Shown here: piece after piece, positions 34,512 through 43,700 of the stretch
Numbering within the stretch: position 1 is the stretch's first letter
Layout of the letters: each line of letters starts with the position of its first letter
Assembly (NCBI GenBank): GCA_024958655.1
Contig: JANWUR010000030.1
Coordinates: forward strand, 1-44,852
DNA length: 44,852 nt
Reading direction: 5' to 3'
DNA from: Cyanobium sp. FGCU6
GTDB lineage: Bacteria > Cyanobacteriota > Cyanobacteriia > PCC-6307 > Cyanobiaceae
Notes under the pieces: generated by a model
Databases searched by the model: none
Told to the model about the DNA's origin: nothing
Seen by the model: only the letters and a program-made list of their open reading frames with translations
Made by a program: the position numbers and the translations under genes

Positions 34512-34861
34512 GGAACCAGGTTCGGCGGCGCGTAGATCAGGCTCTCAGTCTCGCCCACCTGCGTGGTCGAGGCCATGGATGCTGAAGCGCTGACACCCTC
34601 CCACAGGCGCACCAGATCCACGGGCCGTTGCAGCAGTGCCTCCAGCTCCTGCTTCAGGTGCACGGTGGCGAAGGGGGTGAGCGGATCGAGCTCAACCCAC
34701 ACATCCACATCGCTGCCTGCCTTGGCCTCGTTGCGGGCGGTGGAGCCGAAGAGGCCGATGCGCTGGAGGTGGTAGCGCTGCCTCCAAACGAGTTGGTGCT
34801 CTCGAAGGAGTGGAAGCACCTGGTCAGGGCTGAGGGGTGGCTGGCCGTTGGAGCTGGACAT
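34508..34861 (-). CDS. Second MNT-type nucleotidyltransferase
   Basis: 117 residues from ATG 34861. The signature is FGSTARNEAKAGSDVDVWVE (GSx10DxD), followed by HLKQELEALLQRPVDLVRLW. It lies directly upstream of, and overlaps by ATGA, another nucleotidyltransferase. Two MNT genes beside one HEPN gene is unusual; either a second HEPN gene was lost or both act on the same toxin. The C-terminal 25 residues (SMASTTQVGETESLIYAPPN) have no counterpart in the other copy. Confidence 0.8.
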   Translation of the reverse strand: MSSSNGQPPLSPDQVLPLLREHQLVWRQRYHLQRIGLFGSTARNEAKAGSDVDVWVELDPLTPFATVHLKQELEALLQRPVDLVRLWEGVSASASMASTTQVGETESLIYAPPNLVP

Positions 34862-35000
34862 GGCACCAGTCTGACCGCCTGGAATCCATGGCTCAAGGGC
34901 CTGTCGCCAGAGCCTGGGGCCTGAGTGGTCACATCAGGCCACCCTGCAGCTACGGGAACCATGGTCATCCTTTTCAGGCTCCCGGTTCTGTGAAGGTGGC

Positions 35001-35474
35001 TCAGCCCTTTTCGGCGGGCCCCAGCCAGGCAGCCTCGACCTCCTCCTGCGGCACTCCCAGGTAACGCAATACCAGCCATAGCAGCCGCTCGCTGCGGCTG
35101 GCATCAGGGGGTGCACCCATGCCCTTGGGCTCAGCTGCAGGCTCCAACTCCGCAGTCAGCTGCTGCTTCACAAAGGCCAGCAGGTCATCGCGGCGCAGGT
35201 GCGACCAACCCCGAAACTGCTTCTGTCGGCAGAGGCTTTTCAGCTCAGAGACAGTCAACGCCTCAAGGTCGAGACCAGAAGGCAGCAGGATTGCGGCCGT
35301 TTCCTCCAACAGATTCTGGTGGCGATCCTCCAGGCGATGGGCCTGGCGCTGCAGATAATCGTCCAGGCCCCGGGTGTGATCGGCGAGGATCGATCCCAGG
35401 GCCTGCAGGTCGGCGCCGAGGCCGTCGCTGATCGGCGTGCCACGCCGACGAGAGCGTCGCGCTTCAGCGCTCAT
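35001..35474 (-). CDS. Unknown protein with SAP/Rho-N-like motif
   Basis: 157 residues from ATG 35474. The N-terminus is basic (SAEARRSRRRGTP), followed by a helical region (LGADLQALGSILADHTRGLD ... HQNLLEETAAILLP). Around residues 80-115 a SAP- or Rho-N-like helix-extended-helix appears: LTVSELKSLCRQKQFRGWSH then LRRDDLLAFVKQQL, which suggests nucleic-acid binding. It overlaps the coiled-coil gene upstream by 11 nt and lies between the methylase and the helicase of the DISARM locus, on the same strand. It may be an accessory subunit of this locus. No family name is offered. Confidence 0.65.
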   Translation of the reverse strand: MSAEARRSRRRGTPISDGLGADLQALGSILADHTRGLDDYLQRQAHRLEDRHQNLLEETAAILLPSGLDLEALTVSELKSLCRQKQFRGWSHLRRDDLLAFVKQQLTAELEPAAEPKGMGAPPDASRSERLLWLVLRYLGVPQEEVEAAWLGPAEKG

Positions 35475-35817
35475 CGGAGTCCTCGTCTGATTCAAGGCTG
35501 GAATCGGAATCGAGGTCGGATTCGATGCCTTCAACGGTTTCCTCAAAGAACTCCACCGCGTCAGCACGCTCCAGCAGCCGCTCCACGGCCCGACGCAGAT
35601 CCTCGCTGGATTGGCGGCTGGGACCGCCATTGGCTCGCTCCTGCTGATCCACTGCCTCCTTGATGTCGGCGAGGTTCTCCAGGGCCTGTTCGATCTGCTG
35701 CACCTGCAGCAACCTTCCTTTCAGCCTTGGAAGCACGGCTGAAATCTGATTGGCCTCTTCCTCCACACGCTGGCGATAGGCCAGGAGATCATCACGTTCA
35801 TGCTCCAACTGGGCCAT
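35464..35817 (-). CDS. Coiled-coil protein, downstream part of a TAG-split gene
   Basis: 117 residues from ATG 35817. A long helix (AQLEHERDDLLAYRQRVEEE and following) is probably a coiled coil; the C-terminus is very acidic and Asp/Ser-rich (DLDSDSSLESDEDSDER). The same frame extends upstream through KARKKIAELEAE and QGLV to a TAG at 35869-35871, beyond which it matches the 53-codon ORF 35869-36030 without a frame change. Read through the TAG it would make a protein of about 188 residues. Its 3' end overlaps the SAP-like gene by 11 nt. Function unknown; position implies a link to DISARM. Confidence 0.6.
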   Translation of the reverse strand: MAQLEHERDDLLAYRQRVEEEANQISAVLPRLKGRLLQVQQIEQALENLADIKEAVDQQERANGGPSRQSSEDLRRAVERLLERADAVEFFEETVEGIESDLDSDSSLESDEDSDER

Positions 35818-35868
35818 CTCGGCCTCCAGCTCGGCGATCTTTTTCCTGGCCTTGGTGACCAGGCCCTG

Positions 35869-36030
35869 CTAAGCCCCAGCACGGCGGTTGGCAGTGATCA
35901 ATGCCTCCCGCATGTCCCGATAAAAGTTGCGCAGGTCGGCGAAGTGGATCAGTTTATGAACGAGTGGAAACCGCCTGGCAGAGGTCTTGTCGATCTCGGC
36001 GGGTGGCTTGCTGGAAGGAGATTGGGGCAT
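35869..36030 (-). CDS. Short ORF, probable 5' part of the TAG-split coiled-coil gene
   Basis: 53 codons from ATG 36030 (SPSSKPPAEIDKTSARRFPL then VHKLIHFADLRNFYRDMREA), ending RRAGA and TAG, directly followed in frame by CAG-GGC (Gln-Gly) of the downstream ORF. It begins 31 nt after the methylase stop, with GGAAGGAG about 10 nt before the ATG on the coding strand. No domain recognised. The continuous frame suggests a nonsense change, probably CAG to TAG, in a single gene. Confidence 0.5.
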   Translation of the reverse strand: MPQSPSSKPPAEIDKTSARRFPLVHKLIHFADLRNFYRDMREALITANRRAGA

Positions 36031-36061
36031 GGGAAAGATTGTGACTGCTTGCGTCGTTGGC

Positions 36062-39000
36062 TCAGAAGGAAAGACCGATTTGCTCGACATCGCCCGACGG
36101 AGTGGCCTTGGGCGGCCGTCCCCGGCGCTTGCCACTTGCAGTGGGGGCTGCGGCTGGCTTCTTCCCCCCCTTCCCCTGCAACCCCATCGCCTGCTCCTCC
36201 GCATAGCGCTCGGCGTTGAGCGCCAGCAACCGCGCCAGCACGTCGTCACGGACAGCATCAGGCCAGCGGTGGCGCCAGGCCAGCCTGCGGCTGGGTTTGA
36301 CGGCGCCGTAGCGGCGGAGCTGGGCCTGGAAGCTGCAGGCTTCCGCTGCGGTGGGGAAGAAGAGATTGCCGCTGGAGATGCGCTCCTGCAGATCGGGGGG
36401 CAGCAGGGCATCGTCCTCGGTATCGAGGTAGTCGAGGCCGAAGCCGCAGGGGCTGGTATCGGGGGTGGTGTCTGTAGCCGTGGGGAGGGCATCGCTCCAG
36501 CCGTAGGCGGCGAGCACCGCCTGATCCATTTCGTCGTGGAGGCGGCGCAACTCCAGGATGCCGTCGCTGGTTTCGGCGGGATCATGGAAGCGGTTGTAGG
36601 TGCTGGTGAGGCCTTCGTTGTTGCGCATCATCAGCTCGGCGCGGAACTGGTGGTAGCGCTCGCCGATAGATCTCAGGGTTCGGCGATTGGATGTTTGCGC
36701 CACATCAGAAACTCCCTGATCAAGCAGGCTGATTGCAAAAGGAAACGTATCAAAAACGTCAGAGGGCCTATAGGCCAAATCGTCCTTGAAGCTTGACGTG
36801 AAACTTCTCACCCAAATGTCGTGGATCTGGCATTGAACAAGTGGCCATAAGGGCCAGGGCGTAAGCACGGCAAATACAATCAGATTCTCGCTGAAGACCA
36901 TCGTTGAATTTACGTTGGCAAGAGCGAGTGAGCGACTTGTGCGCGCGACGACGGCGACTTCGGTGCAGCTTGAAATAGCTGCATAAAGGGCCGGACAGGA
37001 CTCGCCAAAGCGCCACCAATAACGAGCTCGTACCTCCCTGTTTTGTAACAGCCTTCCTGGTTTCACCTTTCTCTCTACGATCCTCATCAACTCAGGCCAT
37101 CCGCGCCTGCACTCCTCCTCACTCCGTTCCCCGAAGTTGATCACATAGCGGTGATGGGCATGGGTGGGACTGTCGTTCACCTCCTTGCCGCCGATGTAGG
37201 GGAAGATCACCTCGGCGTTTTTTGGGTTTTCCGCGATCAGCCGCTCCATCGTGGCGATCGGAGAAGGAATGCCCGGCGTGTCGTTGTCGGCCTCGCCGGA
37301 ATCGTCGAACGTGAAGCCCATCCCCAGCACGATCGAGCCCTGGAAGCTCTTGCCCGCGTTGGCCTTCAGGGGCTTGGGATCCTCATGGCCGCCCTTATCG
37401 AACAGGAACGCCGTGATCTGCTCCACCCGGCGTCCATCGAGCGTTCGCTCACCCGAATACAGGCCCTTGAGCACATGCACGATGCTCACCACCACCGCCG
37501 CCACTCCCGGCCAGCGGTACCGCTTGCGGGCCGCCACGATCGTGCCGCCGTTCAGGCAGATCCAACGCAGGCCAGTGCTGCGCGTATCGCCCTGGGCGAT
37601 GGTGTTGGTGGCGATCAGGCCCATCGCCCCCTCGGGGCGCAGCAGATCGAAGCAGCGGCGGAAGAAGTGGGCCACCAGATCGGCGTTGCCGTGACTCTCG
37701 GGGTGCAGCTGCTTCAGCCAATCCAGGAAGCCGGCCCGGCTGCCCTCGGTGATGGTGTTCTTGCCGGCAAACGGCGGATTCCCCACGAACGCATCGAAAC
37801 CACCACGCCCGTTCTGGAACACCTCGGGAAACTCCAGCACCCAGTGGAACGGCCGGATGCCCTTGGCCCCTCCCGCCAGCTCGGCGCGGATCGCCTTGAT
37901 CTGTTCCGCGCTCATGCCCTGGTTGAGCTCGCGGATTGCCTCCTCCTGCAAATTGGCGCGGGCCTTGGCGTTGCCCCCCTGGAAGAAGGCCGCCACCAGC
38001 AGGTCGCCTACCTGTCGTATTGGGTCGCTGGCCTGCTTTTGCTCGTCCAGGGCCTCCTGCTTGCGCTCGGCGTCGGCATCGCTGCGGCTGTCCACCGAAA
38101 ACACAGCCTCCCGTGCGGCGGCCAGGTTCTGCAGGAGGCTGCGGGGCGGGCCATCGAACATCCCCAGCTGGATCGCGGCCGTGGCCTCCTCGATTCGTTG
38201 CAGGTCCATGCCCACCAGCGAATCGCCCTCCTTGAGGGCGTGATCCACAAAGGTGAACGGCAGGTGTTTGCTGAGCGTCACCAGCCAGAGGCTGAGGCGC
38301 GCCAGGTTCACAGCAAACGGGTTCTTGTCCACCCCATAGAGGCAGCGCTGGGCCACCAGCCGTCTGGCCAGGATCAGCGGCTCCTCGCCGTAGGCACTGC
38401 CGCCGGGCAGCAGCTCATCGGGCAGGTCTTTGCCCCAGGCCTTGAGCAGCAGCTCCGCCAGGAAGCGGCACAGCTCCACCAGGAACGCGCCTGAGCCCAT
38501 GGCCGGATCACAGATCCGCAGCGCCAGGATCTGCTCCGGCGTCGGCCGGTGGCCGTGGCGTTCCAGCCAGGGCCGCAGGGCATCGGCCACGGTGAGCTGG
38601 GTGAGCTGGGCGGGGGTGTAGTGGCTGCCGCTGCGGCGCCGCTCCTCGGTGGGTTGAAACACCAGGCTGCCGGCCGCCTGCACGCCATCGAACAGGCGCC
38701 GATCAATCCGCGGCGCCAGGGCCGCCACCAGCTCCTGCTCGCTGCGCGCCTCCTTCAACGCCGCCACCGCCTTGGCGGGGAGATCGGTGTGCGCTTGCTG
38801 CTCCAGCCAGGCTTTGCGCTTGCTGCCAGGTAGGGCCAGCAGTTCGGCCAGATCGATGGCAGTGGTGAACGGCTTCTTGCCGCCCTGGGCCTTGCTGCGC
38901 AGGCCGATGCAGGGGCCAGCGATGCGGGCCACCGCGAAATCCATGATCCCCTCGTACACCGAGCCGATCTGGCGCACATCGAGGGCGCGGTAGTTGATCC

Positions 39001-40282
39001 GCTCTCCCTTCACGATCAACAGGTTGCTGAGCACCGCCAGCACCACCGCATCACTCATCCACGGCGTTTCCAGCCAGGGGTATGCGCTGGGCTTGAAGAG
39101 CTTGCCCTTGCGGGCGGGCAGGTAATCGGCCGTGGGGCCGCCGCCCACGTACACCAGCTTGAACAGACTGCAGATGCCGCTCCAGGCCCCGTAGCGCTGC
39201 TCCATCGTGTCTGGGTAGCTGGCGGCGTCACGCTGCAGCTGAGCCAGCAGGGTGGTGAGCTTGTAGTTCTGCTCAAACACCGGCTCATTCGGCATTAAGT
39301 CGGTGTCCTCCGCGTAGAGCAGGAACACCAGGCGCAGCATCACGGTGATCAAGCCGCCGTAGAGCGCCTGGGGTTCGTTCTCGGCCAGCTCGTTCAAGCG
39401 GATGTCGCCTGGCAGCCTTGCTCCCTGGGCTGAGCTGAGCTGGTCAGCCCGCTGGAAACCACGCAGCAGCTGCCACAACCCCGCCAACACCTGATCGGCC
39501 AGCTCCTCGCTCACCACCGCCTGGTAGTTGCGACTCGCCTCGATCACATCCACCAGCCGCAGCCCCTGGCTGGCATCAAGCACCGCCTCGCGCCCGAGCA
39601 GCAATCGCAACCCCGCGAACATCGCCCGCCCACTCACCTGGGCGAGCTCGGCCAGAGTGAAGGTGAGATGGCCCGAGCTCTCGCCCTTGGGCGCCACCAC
39701 CAGCCGCAGCTGCGATCCGTTGAACAGCAGCCCCAGCTGCACCTCGGTTTCGCGCAGCAGTCGCTCGAAGCGCTCCTGGGGGGAGGCGCGCCAGCCCTGG
39801 TCGCCACTGCTCTGGCGGCGATCGAAGTCCATGGGCTCGCCTGGGGGGAGTTGGCCCTCCTCCAGCTCCGGCAGCTCCTGGATCAGCAGCTGGAGTTTGT
39901 CGTCGGCCCCGAAGCCGCGCACCACGGCGGTGGGGGCCAGGGTTTCGCCCAGCTCCGGCAGCTCACGGGTCCAGGTCTGCAGGGTGGACTCATCGCGCTG
40001 CAGGGCGTCGGCATCCCAGCTGAGCTGCTCCACCAGCAACGTGTCCAACCGGCGGAAGCCGCGGGGCTGGTCGTCCTCGTCGTCTTCCTCATGGCCCAGG
40101 GGCTGCAGGGCCTCGCGGAACTGCTCCTGCCGCTCCAGCAGTTCCTTGCCGCTCTGCTCCAGCACCCAGCCCGCCTCCCACATCGCCGCCGGCGCTACCA
40201 CCAGGCCGCGGGGCTGCAGGTAGCCCAACCACTCCTTGTGGGCCTGGAGCTCGGGATCGGTTTTTGGGGGGCGGCGGGGCAT
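36062..40282 (-). CDS. drmMI: DISARM-type adenine DNA methyltransferase (DrmMI-like)
   Basis: 1406 residues. The methyltransferase core has the AdoMet motif CDPAMGSGAFLVELCRFLA at about 591 and the catalytic NPPFAGK at about 833 (DAFVGNPPFAGKNTITEGS), the gamma-type order of Eco57I-like and DISARM class 1 methylases. The N-terminal about 550 residues contain the YAEDTDLMP and GSVYEGIMDF segments typical of such large enzymes; the C-terminal part from about 1150 is presumably target recognition. It ends in a basic tail (SGKRRGRPPKATPSGDVEQI) with an AT-hook-like RGRPPK. It should methylate adenine at DISARM sites to mark host DNA. It is the first gene of the minus-strand DISARM locus and reads as intact. 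Confidence 0.88.
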   Translation of the reverse strand: MPRRPPKTDPELQAHKEWLGYLQPRGLVVAPAAMWEAGWVLEQSGKELLERQEQFREALQPLGHEEDDEDDQPRGFRRLDTLLVEQLSWDADALQRDESTLQTWTRELPELGETLAPTAVVRGFGADDKLQLLIQELPELEEGQLPPGEPMDFDRRQSSGDQGWRASPQERFERLLRETEVQLGLLFNGSQLRLVVAPKGESSGHLTFTLAELAQVSGRAMFAGLRLLLGREAVLDASQGLRLVDVIEASRNYQAVVSEELADQVLAGLWQLLRGFQRADQLSSAQGARLPGDIRLNELAENEPQALYGGLITVMLRLVFLLYAEDTDLMPNEPVFEQNYKLTTLLAQLQRDAASYPDTMEQRYGAWSGICSLFKLVYVGGGPTADYLPARKGKLFKPSAYPWLETPWMSDAVVLAVLSNLLIVKGERINYRALDVRQIGSVYEGIMDFAVARIAGPCIGLRSKAQGGKKPFTTAIDLAELLALPGSKRKAWLEQQAHTDLPAKAVAALKEARSEQELVAALAPRIDRRLFDGVQAAGSLVFQPTEERRRSGSHYTPAQLTQLTVADALRPWLERHGHRPTPEQILALRICDPAMGSGAFLVELCRFLAELLLKAWGKDLPDELLPGGSAYGEEPLILARRLVAQRCLYGVDKNPFAVNLARLSLWLVTLSKHLPFTFVDHALKEGDSLVGMDLQRIEEATAAIQLGMFDGPPRSLLQNLAAAREAVFSVDSRSDADAERKQEALDEQKQASDPIRQVGDLLVAAFFQGGNAKARANLQEEAIRELNQGMSAEQIKAIRAELAGGAKGIRPFHWVLEFPEVFQNGRGGFDAFVGNPPFAGKNTITEGSRAGFLDWLKQLHPESHGNADLVAHFFRRCFDLLRPEGAMGLIATNTIAQGDTRSTGLRWICLNGGTIVAARKRYRWPGVAAVVVSIVHVLKGLYSGERTLDGRRVEQITAFLFDKGGHEDPKPLKANAGKSFQGSIVLGMGFTFDDSGEADNDTPGIPSPIATMERLIAENPKNAEVIFPYIGGKEVNDSPTHAHHRYVINFGERSEEECRRGWPELMRIVERKVKPGRLLQNREVRARYWWRFGESCPALYAAISSCTEVAVVARTSRSLALANVNSTMVFSENLIVFAVLTPWPLWPLVQCQIHDIWVRSFTSSFKDDLAYRPSDVFDTFPFAISLLDQGVSDVAQTSNRRTLRSIGERYHQFRAELMMRNNEGLTSTYNRFHDPAETSDGILELRRLHDEMDQAVLAAYGWSDALPTATDTTPDTSPCGFGLDYLDTEDDALLPPDLQERISSGNLFFPTAAEACSFQAQLRRYGAVKPSRRLAWRHRWPDAVRDDVLARLLALNAERYAEEQAMGLQGKGGKKPAAAPTASGKRRGRPPKATPSGDVEQIGLSF

Positions 40283-40782
40283 GGGTCAGGGGTGGGGTGG
40301 GCTGGGGATCCTTGAGTGGCTAACGTCAGACCAGTGTCTGGAGTGCAACATGGCACGCCCCACCTCGATTCACGGATCCACCTGAAACTCGCCCTCGGAG
40401 ACCCATTGCCTGACATGAGTCTTAATACGGCAAGGTACTCGAGTCTAGATTAGTTATAGCAATGCCATTTCCTATTCCCCATGATTCCTGAATCAGCCGA
40501 AAATAATGTATCAGAATTTCCTTGGCGCTTTCCAAAACACCTGTTAATGCACTCGGAAATCACTACTCACTTCAATGAGCCAGAGGCCGAGAATCCTCTC
40601 AATCATAATCATTTAGGCGTTCTCGCCAAAATTCCATTTGCTCTGCGAGGGGACTTCAAGGCACTTGGGTTTAAATCTTTAATTCCTTTCGCCATCTGCG
40701 CTCATAACGGTAAAATCATTTTAAGTCAATTCTCGTGCCATCGAATTTGCAATGCCTGTCTAGCCGCACTGCTGCCTCAATC
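40283..40782. other. AT-rich intergenic region before the Roc-COR gene
   Basis: 500 nt between two divergent genes. GC drops sharply after about 40390, marking the left edge of an AT-rich insert. A 108-codon plus-strand frame (40481-40807) overlaps the start of the Roc-COR gene in another frame; it has no motif or Shine-Dalgarno and I do not call it a gene. Confidence 0.5.
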
Positions 40783-43700
40783 ATGCCACAAGATTATAAG
40801 TTTGTAAATTTACCTTCGTTATGCAGTGGAACTCTTGATGAGCTTGTCGCAAATCTCAACAGACAGAGCGCTAAGGCTCTCATCATCGTTGGAAGCCACA
40901 GTGGTGACAGGCCAGCTATTAGTTACATAGTAAACAGGTGGCGCAAATGTTGGTTAAATGCGCCTGTTGTTTATGGTGTAAGCGAATTTAGCGCGGCTTG
41001 CGGCAATCGTGATCTACTACATCGCCTTGCTGAACTAAAGACCCTTGAATCCCTGACCCTATGGAATCTTTGCATTGATGATGTATCTGTATCTAAACTA
41101 TCAGAGCTACACCAACTTACTTCACTCAACTTAGGGAATAATTGGATCGGTGAGAAAGGAGCAACCACCCTTGCCTCACTTAGCAATCTAACCTCATTGG
41201 AATTGGTTAGCAATGGGATCACCAATGTGGGTGCATCTTCCTTGGCTGCTTTAAAAAAGCTCACATACTTAGGCTTAGGCGCAAATGGCATCTCTGATAC
41301 AGGAGTCGCATCTCTGACGGAACTGAAGCAACTTAGATCTCTAGATTTATGGGGAAATGGCATCGGAGAATTGGGAGTAGCCGAACTGTTGAGACTTCCC
41401 CATTTAAACGATCTGAGCCTATGGGGCAACCAACTCGGAGACGAGGCAGCCTCATCTATTGCATCACTCGCAGGAATAATTAGTTTAGACTTAAAGTATA
41501 ATAACTTTGGCGACGATTGTGCTTCGCACCTTGCAAGAATGTGTCTTCTCGAATTTCTAGATCTTGAGGGCAATAACATCGGTGATGCAGGAGCCGCTTC
41601 ACTCGCATCACTAACCAATCTCAACTATCTTAGCTTGCGGCGGAATAAAATTGGAGACGAAGGAGTTGTCTCCCTAGGGAAGCTGACTCAGCTTAGATCC
41701 CTAGACTTAGCGCATAACTATATAAATAATATAGAGCCGTTGACTGAACTTTCGAATTTAACTTCACTTCGCATCGCGGAAGGAAATCTCCTAACTTACC
41801 ATTCCCCAGAGATTGTGTCAAAAGGCGATGGAGGCCTTCTTAGATACTTACAGCAAGCCAAACTACAAGGTCTTGACCACCTCTATGAGGCAAAGGTCCT
41901 TATTCTTGGTGAAGGTGGGGCTGGAAAGACAAGCTTACTTCGGCGTCTTTTTTGCAAGGAGATGGATTTACCAACAGAAGACGAATCAACTAAGGGCATT
42001 GATATTCATCAACACAAGTTTACCGGCTCCCAGGGTTATCCGTTCTGCCTCAATGTCTGGGATTTTGGGGGCCAGCAAATCTACCATGCAACTCATCAAT
42101 TCTTTCTTACCAAACGATCGTTGTATATTTTGGTCGATGATACCCGGAATGACAGCAAGAATGTTCATGATGATGGGTTCAAATACTGGCTTGAGGTGAT
42201 TGAAGTTCTCAGCGATCGATGTCCTGTCATCATTTTTCAGAATGAGAAGTCAAACCGTAGCAAACTAATTGACGAAGCTGGAATAAAAGGGCGCTTCCCT
42301 AATGTGATCGGGATTTACCGCGGAAATCTGTCACATTCAAACGCGGCTTACACTCTTGAGCAGGCCATTCGACTGAAAGTTCAGGAGCTTCCTCATGTAG
42401 GCGACCCAATACCCGCTCAGTGGGTAAAAGTCCGCTTAATGCTTGAAGAGATAAAACAGGATAAAGCATATATAAGCCAGGCCGAGTATCTCGAAATCTA
42501 TAGCAAATACCTGAAGGAAGACCACGCCGAGGCTCTTAAGCTCAGTGAATACTTTCATGATCTAGGTGTTTATCTGCACTATCAGGATCATCCACTGCTT
42601 TCACGCACTCTGTTTCTCCAGAATAGCTGGGTAACAGAAGCAGTATTTAAGGTTCTTGATGATGAAGCCACAAAGGCGAGAAATGGCTATTTCTCTCTTT
42701 TCGACTGCCACCAGATATGGGCTGATCAGATTTATTCTGATATGCATCTCGAGCTTCTCACCATCATGGAGAAGTTTGAGTTGTGTTATAAAGTGCCTGG
42801 TTGGAAGACAAATACTTGGCTTGCGCCTCAACTACTGCCTCCTTCCACACCAGAGCATTTTCAAGCTTGGTCTCAACCAAATGACCTAGTACGGACATAT
42901 GAGTACGATTTTCTTCCTAAGGGAATGATCAGTAGGCTAATGGTTCGAATGCATCGCTTTGTATGCGATCCCAACCTTTCATGGACAAGTGGAGCATTTT
43001 TTGAGCAAGGTTCTACGAAGCTTCTTGCGCAAATATCTTCAGATTCTGGTCGAGCAATAGAACTTCGAGCACGTGGCCCTGATCATAAAAGGCTTCTCAA
43101 CGTCATTGCCAGCGACTTGGATGAATTAAATGCTACTTTCTTGGGCCTTAGGGGGAAAGTCAGGATACTGGTTCCGTGTATGTGCAAACAGTGCCAAGCG
43201 TCCATTAATCCGCATCGCTTCAATATCTCAATGCTAGATAGAGCTAAGGCCTCTGGCGTGGAATCAGTGCAGTGCGGAAATAGCTTTCAGTATGTTGATG
43301 TCTTGCTGCTAATGGACGGCCTCAGTTATGAAAGTCTGCCAATCTCGAAAAGCAAAGCTACTTTCTCAGATTTTGATCGGCCAGCCCTTCAAGAAAGAAC
43401 AATTCGCATATTCCTTGCTTCCTCCTCCGAGCTAAAAGACGATCGTGATAATTTAGAATTATATCTCCTTCAGATCAGCGATCATTTTCGCAGGCATAAT
43501 AATGTTTGCTTAGATGTTGTCCGATGGGAAAACTTTTTAGACGCCATGAGCTACACGCGTATGCAAGACGAGTACAACAAGGAAGTCCGAAGATCCGATA
43601 TTTTCTTGAGCATGTTCAAGACAAAAACTGGAAGATGCACGGAGGAAGAGTTTGATGCGGCACATCGAGTTTTCAAGGCTTCCGGCAAGCCATTAATCTA

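Noticed and set aside
26396..36030. Stop-codon reassignment as an explanation for the in-frame TAA and TAG
   Set aside because: Other genes here end normally at TAA, for example the unknown protein at 6371-7852, and TGA and TAG also terminate; two local nonsense changes are simpler.
26396..40282. Class 2 DISARM
   Set aside because: No drmE or cytosine methylase drmMII was found; the large NPPF adenine methylase and the DrmD-like fragment point to class 1.
40481..40807. 108-codon ORF before the Roc-COR gene
   Set aside because: No motif, no Shine-Dalgarno, overlaps the Roc-COR start in another frame; not supportable as a gene.
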